Shown: positions 1 to 9,017, counted from the stretch's first letter. The stretch: 64,000 bases of DNA from Planctomycetota bacterium (GCA_016873165.1 VGXV01000002.1:1-64000), one strand, 5' to 3'. Notes: generated by a model not told the origin, from the letters alone. A program made the numbers and translations.

Positions 1-289
1 TGCCTGCGTCAATAGGGTAGGTCGGCACTACAAGCTGTTTTTGAAATCGACTTCAGTAAAATCAATGGTTCCCAGACGACAAATGTCCAAAAATAACCGT
101 TTTTTGGCGCGAATTGCGAAAGTCGGGTTAAAGGGGTGCTTTTGTGGGCATAAGGAGCAGGTTAGAGCGATGAACTGGCGTAGTGGTTTAGGTTTGAATA
201 CCTGTTTATATCCCCTTTTAAACATTTTGCATCTTACGTCTCAGGAAATCACAGGGTTACAGGCAGTTGACTCAGATGGGGTTTAAGAT
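1..289. other. No recognisable gene
   Basis: Overlapping short open frames run in both directions here, but none resembles a known family or has a convincing ribosome-binding site. The segment lies upstream of a decayed restriction-type locus and may be part of the same degraded island. I see no strong promoter or hairpin in it. Confidence 0.4.
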
Positions 290-871
290 ATGAGCAAAGA
301 AAAATCTATACGCAGAAAACCGGCGGTCTTGCCGAAAGATTATGCCGCATGGGTTGTTTCTCTGAAAAAGAGAATCGCCGGAGCTCGACAGAAAGCCCTG
401 CTTTCCGCAAACGCTGAACAGATCAAATTGTATCATGAGATCGGTTGTGAGATATTGGACCGTCAGAACCGGCAGGGGTGGGATGCCAAGGTGATTGATC
501 GGCTCTCGGCGGATTTGCGGGAGGCATTTCCGGATATGAAAGGTTTATCCGCCTCGAATCTTAAATATATGCGGTTTTTTGCGCAGGAATGCCCTGACCG
601 CACAATTGGTCAGCAGCCTGCTGACCAATTACCCTGGTTTCATGTTGTCATTCTGATTACAAACGATAAGCCGACTACCGGGCTTTTGCTTTTCAAGACC
701 AAAAAGAAAATGGTGGCAGAGTACGCTTTATCGGGCATTGACAAACCTATGGGTGTAGCTGAATACCAGTTGGTACTGTCTTTGCCCAAACCCCTCGACA
801 CATGCCTGCCGTCGATCGAAGAACTGGAATCCCATCTTTCCATCGATCTTGACCAAAATAAAGAGGAGTGA
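290..871 (+). pseudogene. DUF1016 (YhcG/PDDEXK-type) protein with internal deletion
   Basis: The 193-residue product begins like a DUF1016 N-terminal domain: a helical region from about residue 15, then SNLKYMRFFAQ and ending near QLPWFHVVILIT. It then jumps directly to the family's C-terminal end (GLLLFKTKKKMVAEYAL, then DKPMGVAEYQL). Full-length members are about 340 residues, and the missing middle of roughly 150 residues is the part that carries the PDDEXK nuclease core. The deletion is in frame, with the join around 650-680, so a short protein could still be made, but it should lack catalysis. The stop codon overlaps the start of an hsdS stub (TGATG), the arrangement expected in type I restriction loci where these genes are often embedded. 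I infer a decayed restriction-associated gene. Confidence 0.75.
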
Positions 872-942
872 TGAACCGTACACAAATTCCAAAAGGGTAC
901 AAGCAGACGGAAGTCGGCGTTATTCCGTATTGGGAAAAATAA
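871..942 (+). pseudogene. hsdS (type I restriction specificity subunit) N-terminal stub
   Basis: A 23-codon frame starts at the ATG overlapping the previous stop. It reads MNRTQIPKGYKQTEVGVIP followed by a tryptophan, the characteristic opening of HsdS specificity subunits (PKGYKQTEVGVIPEDW in intact members). It then runs into a TAA. Nothing of the target recognition domains follows. This is seen directly in translation; the family link rests on the conserved opening motif. It supports the view that 290-1367 is what remains of a type I restriction-modification locus. Confidence 0.65.
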
Positions 943-979
943 AATATTTACACAATCTGAAGCAGATGTCTTATTTGCA

Positions 980-1105
980 ATGCCCAAGAAACCAAAGGCA
1001 AGCAACTCTTTTGCCTTTCCTCATGCCGGAAGGAAATTGCTTGCGGAGTTTGTGTCACCGAACGGTAGAGAAGTTTTTGATAAGGCTTCCAATAAAGGAT
1101 TATGA
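980..1105 (+). pseudogene. Short hypothetical ORF, probable gene fragment
   Basis: A 41-residue frame starts at ATG 980. The same frame stays open upstream to about 920 and reads KIFTQSEADVLFAMPKKPKA just before and across the ATG, so the current ATG is probably internal to a former longer gene. The sequence is reminiscent of the start of short uncharacterised accessory proteins that open with a (F/L)TQxEAD motif, but I cannot assign a family. It sits between the hsdS stub and the antitoxin remnant and is most likely debris. Confidence 0.3.
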
Positions 1106-1134
1106 GATAATAACATGTTTGAAAGGAGGTTGAG

Positions 1135-1284
1135 ATGCAGGCGAGTTATAAAGAAAAAATATTGCGTGAAATCGGGAAAATCCCTGATGACAAGCTGTGA
1201 AATATTTGCAAAATTATCCGTTTGTTGATTACAGTTGGTGCAAGAAAAACAGACCAAAGGACTTCTCTAAGAGGGATAAGAAAG
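1135..1284 (+). pseudogene. Antitoxin-like small protein gene, interrupted by a stop codon
   Basis: A very good ribosome-binding site (AAAGGAGG, 1122-1129) precedes ATG 1135. The frame reads MQASYKEKILREIGKIPDDK, then L and a TGA at codon 22. Read through the TGA, it continues with KIIRLL and ends with a SLRGI-like segment. That layout (a short amphipathic N-terminal helix and a GSLRGxWKG-like tail) matches the roughly 70-residue VapB/DUF2281-type antitoxins common in accessory regions. The call is a nonsense-mutated antitoxin gene. The family assignment is by resemblance only; the stop and the strong ribosome-binding site are seen directly. Confidence 0.4.
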
Positions 1285-1367
1285 GTCTTATTGTATGTGA
1301 CCCCAAAATTCTTAATGGGAAGCCTATTGTTGGGGACACAAGAATATTTGTGGCTCTGATACTGTAA
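1281..1367 (+). pseudogene. DUF433 antitoxin-like fragment
   Basis: In the third forward frame, DPKILNGKPIVGDTRIFVAL is followed by a stop. This closely follows the DUF433 signature (DPxILxGKPxIxGTRIxV), a small winged-helix domain often paired with PIN-like or DUF5615 toxins. No start codon lies in a suitable place and the domain stops after its first third, so it is a remnant. It directly follows the interrupted antitoxin-like gene, pointing to a former toxin-antitoxin cluster. Confidence 0.55.
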
Positions 1368-1917
1368 AATATTCTGAATCTGGATATAGAATGTACAGAC
1401 ACTACGATTAAGAGAAATCGCATTTTTATTTGCTTTCCTTCGTTTTCTGCACCTTCTGTGGTATAGTCAAACAAATCTGGCTTTCGATTAGCCTTTTAAT
1501 GCTTCGGCTACGCTTAGCATGACGAAGCTGTCATCTGAGCACATTCGCACACTCAGTGTAAACTCCGTCGAAGGGTTGTGTTTCCGAGCAAAAACTTATT
1601 TGATATTTCGAAAACCGGATGTATTTGACTATAGATTGTTACAATTTTACAAATATCTTAAATATCTTAAAGTTTTTTTGAGTGATTCAGCACTTTCTGG
1701 TAAAATAAGGTGCAACCATGAGAAATCAAACTACTAATGAGTCTCATTCTTCAAAAGTTGATGGAAGATATAAATGTCCGATTGAATGCCCATCGGTTTA
1801 TATGGCGGGAACATATGTGTATAAAAATTTTTTTATGCACAGAAAACTTGTAAAGACGGTGCATTAGCATAATTATCTGTAGTTTATTCTTTTGAATAAT
1901 CCATCATAGGAGTATAC
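1368..1917. other. Intergenic region upstream of ftsH
   Basis: No supported gene. A 49-codon frame at 1718-1867 has two cysteines but no ribosome-binding site or recognisable family. Around 1505-1575 there is a degraded copy of a dispersed repeat ending in AAACTCCGTCGAAGGGTTG, also present near 10,006-10,024. The last 80 bases are AT-rich and probably contain the ftsH promoter, but I cannot place clean -35/-10 boxes. Confidence 0.4.
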
Positions 1918-3807
1918 ATGCTCAAAGACTTAAAAAAAATTAAGTTTAAAATGCCGAAGAAATTTTCCATCTGGCATATTATTATTGCCTTTGGGTTTCT
2001 TATAGTTATCCAGATGTATTTAATGAATCCGGGAATAAGAAATATATCGTACAGCGAATTTAAGAAATTAATGCGTGACGATATGATACTGGAATGTCAT
2101 ATTGCCCATAATGCTATTCGCGGCAAGTTAAAAGAATATGAACGCGGCACAAACAAATACGCAATCTTTATTACGGCGCGGGTGGAAGACCCTGACCTTG
2201 TAAATGAACTGGAAGCAATGGGGGTGAAATATGAAGGCCAGTACGAAAGCCCCTGGTTCAAGACATTTTTTTTCTCATGGGTGATACCATTGCTTATACT
2301 ATTTTTGATTTGGCGCTTTATATTTAAACGGTATGGGCCTGCCAGCAGCATCATGACATTTGGCAAAAGCAGAGGACGCCTTTATGCCCAGGAAGATTTA
2401 AATGTGACATTCGACGATGTGGCGGGTATCGACGAAGCAAAAGAGGAATTACAGGAAATAATAGAATTCCTGAAGACGCCGGAAAAATTTCGTGCCATAG
2501 GCGGCAAAATACCCAAAGGAGTGCTTCTTGTCGGCGCTCCGGGCACAGGAAAAACCCTGTTGGCAAAAGCGGTGGCTGGGGAGGCCGGCGTGCCGTTCTT
2601 TAATATGAGCGGTTCCGAATTCGTTGAAATGTTTGTTGGCGTAGGTGCGGCACGGGTGAGAGATTTGTTTAGCCAGGCTGACCAAAAGGCGCCATGTATT
2701 ATCTTTATTGACGAACTTGATGCGCTCGGCAAGGCGCGCGGACAGAGCCCCATCGGAGGGCACGATGAACGCGAACAGACGTTAAACCAGTTGCTGGTGG
2801 AAATGGACGGCTTTGATTCCAATAAGGGTGTAATTATTATGGGTGCTACAAACCGTCCTGAAACTCTGGATTCCGCCCTTTTAAGGCCGGGAAGATTTGA
2901 CCGGCAGGTGGTGGTTGACAGGCCTGATCTGCATGGACGAGAGGCAATACTCACTGTTCATTCAGCGGACGTAAAGATGGAAAAAGACGTTGATTTGCAT
3001 TCTGTCGCCGCAATGACGCCGGGATTTGTCGGGGCAGATCTGGCTAATCTTATCAACGAAGCGGCATTGCTTGCTGCCAGAAGGAACAAAAAAGCCGCCG
3101 GTATGCCTGAATTTGAAGAGGCAATTGACCGGATTATGGCAGGGCTCGAAAAAAAGAAACGTCTTATGAACAAGAAAGAGAAAGAAATCGTTGCGTATCA
3201 TGAATCCGGCCATGCCCTTGTTGCATGTTCGGTTCCCAATGCAGACCCTGTCCGGAAAATATCCATGATCCCCAGAGGCATAGGCGCCCTTGGGTATACT
3301 TTGCAGAAACCCACGGAAGACCGCTATTTGATGACAAAGGTAGAACTTCTTGACAGAATCGCAATATTGCTCGGCGGCAGGATTGCGGAAAAAATCATTT
3401 TTGATGAAATTTCAACCGGCGCTCAGAATGATCTGAAAAAGGCGACGGAAATAGCACGAATGATGGTGAAGGAATACGGCATGAGCGAAAAGATGGGTCT
3501 TGTCACTTTTGATCAGAGCGACAGACAATCTCTTTACGGACTTTCCGCTTCGAAAGAATACAGCGAAGAAACCGCGCGGGAAATTGATCTGGAGATTAAA
3601 AAAATTATGGACGAATCATTCCGGCGCGTTGAAACGATGCTGCTTGAAAAGAAGGAAATCCTGAAGGGTATGGCGAAAAAACTCATAGAGGATGAGGTTA
3701 TCGAAGGTGAAGATTTGAAAAAACTTCTTGAATATCTCCATAAATCCACCGGAGAAGGCGGTTCTTTGGAAACAGCGGATAAAACAACAAAAAACAGTGA
3801 TAAATAA
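1918..3807 (+). CDS. ftsH: ATP-dependent zinc metalloprotease FtsH
   Basis: FtsH is a membrane-anchored AAA+ protease that extracts and degrades misfolded membrane proteins and short-lived regulators. The 629-residue length is typical. Two membrane segments (about residues 18-36 and 118-136) flank a short periplasmic domain. The AAA+ module follows with Walker A GAPGTGKT (206-213), Walker B IIFIDELDA and the second region of homology ATNRPETLD. The protease domain has the zinc site HESGH (428-432), with the third ligand probably Asp505 in GAQNDLKKAT. The start is supported by AGGAG eight bases upstream. It opens a run of proteostasis genes (lon follows after a 278-base gap holding a palindromic element and a hairpin), so it is probably transcribed separately from lon. 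Confidence 0.98.
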   Translation: MLKDLKKIKFKMPKKFSIWHIIIAFGFLIVIQMYLMNPGIRNISYSEFKKLMRDDMILECHIAHNAIRGKLKEYERGTNKYAIFITARVEDPDLVNELEAMGVKYEGQYESPWFKTFFFSWVIPLLILFLIWRFIFKRYGPASSIMTFGKSRGRLYAQEDLNVTFDDVAGIDEAKEELQEIIEFLKTPEKFRAIGGKIPKGVLLVGAPGTGKTLLAKAVAGEAGVPFFNMSGSEFVEMFVGVGAARVRDLFSQADQKAPCIIFIDELDALGKARGQSPIGGHDEREQTLNQLLVEMDGFDSNKGVIIMGATNRPETLDSALLRPGRFDRQVVVDRPDLHGREAILTVHSADVKMEKDVDLHSVAAMTPGFVGADLANLINEAALLAARRNKKAAGMPEFEEAIDRIMAGLEKKKRLMNKKEKEIVAYHESGHALVACSVPNADPVRKISMIPRGIGALGYTLQKPTEDRYLMTKVELLDRIAILLGGRIAEKIIFDEISTGAQNDLKKATEIARMMVKEYGMSEKMGLVTFDQSDRQSLYGLSASKEYSEETAREIDLEIKKIMDESFRRVETMLLEKKEILKGMAKKLIEDEVIEGEDLKKLLEYLHKSTGEGGSLETADKTTKNSDK

Positions 3808-3810
3808 TAT

Positions 3811-3911
3811 ATGCCTTACGAGTTCACAAATTGTGATTTCTTAAAGGTTGTAGTTGTAGAGCGAAGAGGCTCTTCGCTCTGCATTTGGTCATTTATGAAA
3901 TCGTAAGGCAT
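3811..3911. repeat. 101-bp palindromic (MITE-like) element
   Basis: The ends 3811-3831 and 3891-3911 are inverted repeats matching at 19 of 21 positions (ATGCCTTACGA... and ...TCGTAAGGCAT). The centre holds a perfect 11-bp inverted repeat, AGAGCGAAGAG/CTCTTCGCTCT, at 3858-3880. The element begins three bases after the ftsH stop and has no coding potential. I see no clear target-site duplication. Confidence 0.7.
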
Positions 3912-3925
3912 GTCTCTCTTCTGTT

Positions 3926-3953
3926 GAGAATGGGTATGGCTGAATCCATTCTC
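3926..3953 (+). terminator. Possible terminator downstream of ftsH
   Basis: GAGAATGG and CCATTCTC form an 8-bp stem with a 12-base loop, followed by GGTATTTTTG. The U-tract is short and offset, so this is a weak candidate for the ftsH terminator. Confidence 0.35.
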
Positions 3954-4085
3954 GGTATTTTTGCAAATTCATTTCTTTTCTATACGCCGTGTAAATCGTA
4001 CATGCTTTTCCCGTCTGCAATAGGCGGCGCTAACCGTTTTTCTTCCTGTAATTTTATATAAAAAGAAGGCAGGCATAAACACCGT

Positions 4086-6443
4086 ATGGAAAAAGCGACC
4101 TTTACTTTGCATAGAAGTGATAATGGCAGTCCGTTGCCTGAATCGATTCGCATCATTCCGGTAAAAGAGGATATTGTATTTCCCCGTCTTGTCCGTTCAT
4201 TGGAATTAAATGAAAAAGGACTTGTAAAGGCAATAAACGAGGCCCATGCAAAAAAAGAATATATTGGCATCGTTGTGCTGAAATATCATGTTGCGTCTCC
4301 AAACCCCGAAGACTTTTATGATGTCGGCACGGCGGCAAAGGTTGTCAGGATATTCGAGTCATCTTCAGACAATATAAAATGCCTTGTTGAAGGCATTGCG
4401 AGAATAAAAATAACGGAATATACCCAGACGGAACCCTATTGCATGGCAAAGGTTGAAGAACTCAGGGAGTTCACCGAAAAATCCGAAACTGTCGAGGTGT
4501 TAATACAAAGCGTTAAAACTCTTTTTAAACTAAGCGCGATGCTGGGAAAATCCCTGCCGAAGGATATTATCCCGATGATCGATACCATAAATAATCCATC
4601 CATTATGGCTGACCTTGTCACCGTTTATCTTGACCTGCATATTGACGAAAAACAAAAACTCCTGGAAATGGTCGATCCGCAGAAGCGGTTGCGGATTGTG
4701 TTCCATTATCTCAACAAAGACGTTCAGGTGCGAGAGGTAAAAGGCAAAATAAACGATGAAGTTGCCAAAGAGATGTCAAAGGCGCAGCGTGAATATTTTT
4801 TACGGGAACAGATGAAGGCGATTCAGAGGGAGCTGGGGGAAAACGACCCGCATACGGCGGAATTCCTGAAGCTGGAAGAAAATATTAAAAAGGCGGAAAT
4901 GCCAAAGGAGGTAGAAGTGATCGCTATGAAGGAATTGGAGCGATTGAAAGACATAAATCCCGCATCGCCGGAATATACCGTCTCTCGCACATATCTTGAT
5001 TATCTTATAAACATACCCTGGAATAAGAAAACGGTGGACAATCTCGATATCAAACAGGCTGAAAAAATTCTCGATGAAGACCATTACGGCCTGAAAAAAG
5101 TGAAGGAGCGCATACTCGAATTTCTTGCCGTTCACACACTGAAGGAAAAATTAAAAGGTCCTATTCTTTGTTTCTGCGGCCCTCCGGGAACCGGCAAAAC
5201 TTCTCTGGGAAAATCGATCGCGCGGGCTCTTGGCAGAAAATTTATCCGCATTTCTCTGGGAGGAATACGCGATGAAGCCGAAATCAGAGGGCACAGGCGC
5301 ACTTACGTCGGGGCGCTTCCCGGCCGTATTATGCAGGAAATCTGCCGTGCCGGAGCGAGCAATCCGATATTTATGCTTGATGAAATAGATAAAATTGGCG
5401 AAGATTTCAGGGGAGACCCGGCGTCCGCGTTGCTGGAAGTGCTGGATCCGGAACAAAATTTCAGCTTCGTTGATCATTATCTGGATGTATCCTTTGACCT
5501 TTCCGATGTGCTGTTTATCACTACGGCAAATATTCTTGATACGGTGCATGTTGCGTTAAGAGACCGTATGGAAGTGATATATCTTTCCGGATACAGTGAG
5601 GATGAAAAATTGAAGATTGCGCATCAGTTTCTCATTCCGAAACAAATAAAAGAAAACGGGTTGAAAAACCATCCTCTTGAGTTTAAGGATGCTGCTATAA
5701 CGAAAATTATTTTGGAATACACACGGGAAGCGGGCTTAAGAAATTTAGAAAGGGAAATCGCCTCTATTTGCAGAAAAGTAGCAAAAGAAATCGTGGAAAA
5801 AGAACAAGTCACGAAAATCATCACACCGGAGACTATTGAAAAGTTTCTCGGTCCGAGAAAATTCTTTTACCAGGTGACCGAGGAGGAAGACAAAGTCGGC
5901 GTTGTCACGGGTCTTGCATGGACGGAGACAGGCGGCGACATTATTTTCATAGAAGCGTCCAGGATGCGGGGTGAAAAGGAACTTACCCTGACCGGTTTAT
6001 TGGGAGACATCATGCAGGAATCCGCTATCGCCTCACTCAGTTACATCCGCAGCAATGCGAAAAAACTGAGTATCGATGAAACCTTTTATGACACTTCGGA
6101 AATACATATCCATGTGCCTTCCGGAGCGATACCGAAGGATGGCCCCTCCGCCGGCATAACCATGTGCATGGCCCTTGTCTCATTGCTTACCGGCAGACCG
6201 GCAAAACGGGAGGTTGCGCTTACAGGAGAAATTACTTTGACGGGCAATGTGTTGCCCATCGGAGGGGTGAAGGAAAAAATCCTCGCTGCCATAAGAGCGG
6301 GGGTGAAAACGATTGTATTGCCAACAAAAAACAAGGACGACTTTGAAGAGATCGACAAGGAAATCCGAGAAAAAATTACATGCGTTTATATTGACAAAAT
6401 AGATGATGCCGTAAATATCGTCCTTTCTCAAAAAACCTCATGA
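4086..6443 (+). CDS. lon: ATP-dependent serine protease Lon
   Basis: Lon is a cytosolic AAA+ protease that degrades damaged and regulatory proteins. The 785 residues match bacterial LonA. The N-terminal substrate-binding LON domain (about 20-215) is followed by a coiled-coil helical region (about 220-320). The ATPase carries Walker A GPPGTGKT (365-372) and a FMLDEIDKIG Walker B. The protease domain has the catalytic Ser688 in PKDGPSAG and Lys731 in GGVKEK, spaced as in E. coli Lon. The first ATG giving a normal N-terminus is at 4086, with only a weak ribosome-binding site. The stress-protein gene starts 13 bases after its stop, so the two are probably cotranscribed. Confidence 0.98.
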   Translation: MEKATFTLHRSDNGSPLPESIRIIPVKEDIVFPRLVRSLELNEKGLVKAINEAHAKKEYIGIVVLKYHVASPNPEDFYDVGTAAKVVRIFESSSDNIKCLVEGIARIKITEYTQTEPYCMAKVEELREFTEKSETVEVLIQSVKTLFKLSAMLGKSLPKDIIPMIDTINNPSIMADLVTVYLDLHIDEKQKLLEMVDPQKRLRIVFHYLNKDVQVREVKGKINDEVAKEMSKAQREYFLREQMKAIQRELGENDPHTAEFLKLEENIKKAEMPKEVEVIAMKELERLKDINPASPEYTVSRTYLDYLINIPWNKKTVDNLDIKQAEKILDEDHYGLKKVKERILEFLAVHTLKEKLKGPILCFCGPPGTGKTSLGKSIARALGRKFIRISLGGIRDEAEIRGHRRTYVGALPGRIMQEICRAGASNPIFMLDEIDKIGEDFRGDPASALLEVLDPEQNFSFVDHYLDVSFDLSDVLFITTANILDTVHVALRDRMEVIYLSGYSEDEKLKIAHQFLIPKQIKENGLKNHPLEFKDAAITKIILEYTREAGLRNLEREIASICRKVAKEIVEKEQVTKIITPETIEKFLGPRKFFYQVTEEEDKVGVVTGLAWTETGGDIIFIEASRMRGEKELTLTGLLGDIMQESAIASLSYIRSNAKKLSIDETFYDTSEIHIHVPSGAIPKDGPSAGITMCMALVSLLTGRPAKREVALTGEITLTGNVLPIGGVKEKILAAIRAGVKTIVLPTKNKDDFEEIDKEIREKITCVYIDKIDDAVNIVLSQKTS

Positions 6444-6456
6444 AAGGGAAAAAACA

Positions 6457-6927
6457 ATGATTACCATTAATAATATCCTGTGCCCTGTAGATTATTCTGT
6501 TTTTTCAGAAAAAGCATTAACCTATGGGGTCGAACTTGCCACAAGGTTTCAGGCGAAACTCTACCTCCTGCATGTGCTGGATATACGGTTTCTTGATGTG
6601 AACAATCCTGAGTTGCCTTACATTCCCCCAGCAAATAGTATAAGCGCAGAAACTATTGATATGCTTAAATCCAGACTGCTGAAATCGGTGAATGAGGAAA
6701 CACAGGGCAAAATATCAGTAGAAGCTGTCGTTGTTCAAGGCGTTCCGTTTGCCGAAATTATCAGAACAGCGAAGGAACTCCATATTGACCTTATTGTGAT
6801 CGGCACTCATGGCAGAACGGGTTTAGCGCATGCCGTTATGGGCAGCGTTGCGGAAAAAGTAGTGCGTAAAGCCCCTTGCCCGGTGCTTACCATCCGGCAT
6901 CCCGAACACGATTTTGTTATGCCATAA
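6457..6927 (+). CDS. Universal stress protein (UspA family)
   Basis: A 156-residue single Usp domain. The N-terminus (ILCPVDYSVFSEKAL) and the ATP-binding signature G-2x-G-9x-G-S (GTHGRTGLAHAVMGS) near the C-terminus are intact, so this should be an ATP-binding Usp. Members are cytosolic stress-survival proteins without a single defined reaction. A ribosome-binding site (GAAAGGG) lies in the 13-base gap after lon, and archease begins eight bases after its stop. It therefore sits inside a lon-usp-archease-rtcB transcription unit, which suggests general stress rather than a specific pathway. Confidence 0.93.
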   Translation: MITINNILCPVDYSVFSEKALTYGVELATRFQAKLYLLHVLDIRFLDVNNPELPYIPPANSISAETIDMLKSRLLKSVNEETQGKISVEAVVVQGVPFAEIIRTAKELHIDLIVIGTHGRTGLAHAVMGSVAEKVVRKAPCPVLTIRHPEHDFVMP

Positions 6928-6935
6928 AGATAAAC

Positions 6936-7352
6936 ATGCTCAAATACAAATTAATAGACCATACCGCGGACATCGGAATTGACATCTTCGGAAGCACAAT
7001 GAAGGAATTATTTTCCAATGCCGGTTACGCTATGTTTGATATAATTACCGATCTTTCCTCTGTCGATAGTAAAAATAGCCGCACCATTGCCGTGGAAGGA
7101 ATCGACCGGGAACAATTGCTCGTAAACTGGCTGAGCGAATTATTGTACTTGCATGAGGTAGAGAATATACTGTTTAAAGAATTTTGCATTGACAAGATAG
7201 AAGACAATCGGTTAGTCGCAACGTTGTGTGGAGAACCCCTGGATGAAAGGAAACATATTATTAAAACAGGGATAAAGGCGGTAACCTATCATAATTTATC
7301 GGTAAAAGAAGAAAATAACCGCTGGAAAGCCCGCGTTATTTTTGATTTATAA
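6936..7352 (+). CDS. Archease, RtcB activation cofactor
   Basis: A 138-residue protein of the archease family (LIDHTADIGIDIFGSTMKELFSNA at the N-terminus, LLVNWLSELLYLHE in the middle). Archease speeds guanylylation of the RNA ligase RtcB and widens its NTP use. A longer in-frame opening exists upstream, but it overlaps the stress-protein gene; ATG 6936 gives the normal family start. The acidic N-terminal metal-site residues (Asp in HTADIGI) and the C-terminal V(I/V)FDL end are present. rtcB starts 56 bases downstream, the classical archease-rtcB pairing, which supports the call strongly. Confidence 0.95.
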   Translation: MLKYKLIDHTADIGIDIFGSTMKELFSNAGYAMFDIITDLSSVDSKNSRTIAVEGIDREQLLVNWLSELLYLHEVENILFKEFCIDKIEDNRLVATLCGEPLDERKHIIKTGIKAVTYHNLSVKEENNRWKARVIFDL

Positions 7353-7408
7353 ATCAGGTGTTTAACGGAGACACTCAACACTTTATAAAAACAGAGACAG
7401 GAGATGTT

Positions 7409-8860
7409 ATGAATGAAGGGAAATACAAAATACAAAAAATAGACGATTACCGCTGGCGTATTCCACGGGAAGGAAAGATGCGCGTGGATGGAATTGTGTA
7501 TGCCGACGAAGAGATGATGAAGGAAATACAAAAAGACGAAAGCCTTCAGCAGGTAATAAACGTTGCATATCTTCCGGGAATTGTGGGTCATTCGCTTGGG
7601 ATGCCCGATATTCACTGGGGATACGGCTTTCCCATCGGCGGCGTGGCGGCATTTGACCTTGACGAAGGCGTAGTTTCTCCCGGCGGGGTAGGCTACGATA
7701 TCAATTGCGGCGTCCGGTTGCTGCGCACAGGATTACAGCGCCATGCAATTTCCGGCAAACTGGAAACCCTGGTAAACACCTTGTTTAGTAATATTCCTTC
7801 GGGAGTAGGGTCGCACCGTAAAGATTTGAAACTTACCCTTCCTGAAGAAAAAAGAGTATTGATAAACGGGGCACAATGGGCAGTATCACAGGGTTACGGA
7901 ACAAAAGAAGAACTGGAGCACATTGAAGAACGCGGGTGCATTGCGGGGGCAGATCCCGAACTCATTTCAGACCGCGCGCTGGAAAGAGGACGCGCACAAC
8001 TGGGAACCCTTGGGTCAGGAAATCACTTTGTTGAGGTTGGCTATGTGTCCGAAGTCTACGATGAAAAAATCGCACGGGTGCTTGGCCTTGAAAAGAACGG
8101 TGTAACGATTGTTGTTCATACCGGGTCGAGAGGGTTGGGGTATCAGGTATGCGACGATTTTATACGCGTCATGATAAATGCCGCAAAAAAATATAATATC
8201 GATTTGCCGGACAGACAGCTCTGCTGTGCGCCTATCAATTCTCCGCAAGGGCAGGAGTATCTTGCGGCGATGGCCTGTGCAGCGAATTACGCCTTCGCGA
8301 ACAGGCAGATGATCACCCACTGGGTAAAAGAATCCTTCGAAGGGGCTTTACAAGTCAGCCCGAGTGAGTCTCAGATATCCATTGTATACGATGTCTGCCA
8401 CAACATCGCAAAAATCGAAGATCACATTGTAGAAGGTAAGAAAAAGCCATTATGTGTGCACCGCAAAGGCGCCACACGTGCGTTTCCCCCCCAACATCCG
8501 CAAACACCGGAGGCGTACAAAGAAGTCGGCCAGCCCGTACTGATACCGGGCGACATGGGACGTTGTTCCTATGTGCTTGTCGGCACTGAAAAGGCGTACA
8601 CCAGCACATTCGGAAGCACCTGTCATGGAGCAGGAAGGGTTTTAAGCAGAGTGAAGGCAAAGAAAGCCGCAGGCGGACGAAACATTGCCCGTGAATTAAA
8701 AGACCAGGGAATCCTTGTCCGCGCCGATAGCCAGGCCACACTGAACGAAGAACTCTCCGAAGCATACAAGGACGTAACCGAAGTGGTGGACGTCGTTGAA
8801 TACGCCGGCATCAGCAAAAAAATAGCACAACTGAAGCCGTTGTGTGTTATTAAGGGGTAA
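7409..8860 (+). CDS. rtcB: RNA-splicing/repair ligase RtcB
   Basis: RtcB joins RNA 2',3'-cyclic phosphate (or 3'-phosphate) ends to 5'-OH ends using GTP and Mn2+. The 483 residues match the family. Visible landmarks are GGVGYDINCGVR with metal ligand Cys100, GSGNHFVEV, HTGSRGLG, HRKGATRA, and STCHGAGR with His406 corresponding to the guanylylated histidine of the Pyrococcus enzyme. I chose ATG 7409 over an upstream in-frame start because AGGAG sits six bases before it and the family begins near here. It follows archease directly. In bacteria this pair usually serves RNA repair after ribotoxin or stress cleavage. A 21-bp inverted repeat follows the gene. Confidence 0.97.
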   Translation: MNEGKYKIQKIDDYRWRIPREGKMRVDGIVYADEEMMKEIQKDESLQQVINVAYLPGIVGHSLGMPDIHWGYGFPIGGVAAFDLDEGVVSPGGVGYDINCGVRLLRTGLQRHAISGKLETLVNTLFSNIPSGVGSHRKDLKLTLPEEKRVLINGAQWAVSQGYGTKEELEHIEERGCIAGADPELISDRALERGRAQLGTLGSGNHFVEVGYVSEVYDEKIARVLGLEKNGVTIVVHTGSRGLGYQVCDDFIRVMINAAKKYNIDLPDRQLCCAPINSPQGQEYLAAMACAANYAFANRQMITHWVKESFEGALQVSPSESQISIVYDVCHNIAKIEDHIVEGKKKPLCVHRKGATRAFPPQHPQTPEAYKEVGQPVLIPGDMGRCSYVLVGTEKAYTSTFGSTCHGAGRVLSRVKAKKAAGGRNIARELKDQGILVRADSQATLNEELSEAYKDVTEVVDVVEYAGISKKIAQLKPLCVIKG

Positions 8861-8920
8861 TTATTTGTAGCAATCTGGTTTTTTTGAAAAATTTTAATAA
8901 TAGTGATATTGCCACGCGAT

Positions 8921-8994
8921 GTAGGGGCGAAGCATTTGCCATAAAGTGGTATAAATTTGTTCATATCCCAGGCTGGCAAATGCTTCGCCCCTAC
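8921..8994. repeat. Perfect 21-bp inverted repeat
   Basis: GTAGGGGCGAAGCATTTGCC plus A (8921-8941) is the exact reverse complement of 8974-8994, separated by 32 bases. The arms have no coding content, and a TTTTAAAA follows. It may act as a terminator after rtcB but looks more like a member of the dispersed palindromic repeats of this genome. Confidence 0.75.
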
Positions 8995-9017
8995 TTTTAA
9001 AAAACCAAATTATTGTG

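Noticed and set aside
41-286. 81-codon forward and 65-codon reverse open frames at the window start
   Set aside because: They overlap, have no ribosome-binding site and no recognisable family.
1718-1867. 49-codon open frame with a CxxxC motif
   Set aside because: No ribosome-binding site, no family resemblance and AT-rich surroundings make chance likely.
2382-2954. 190-codon reverse open frame
   Set aside because: It lies antisense to the AAA+ region of ftsH and has no independent coding features.
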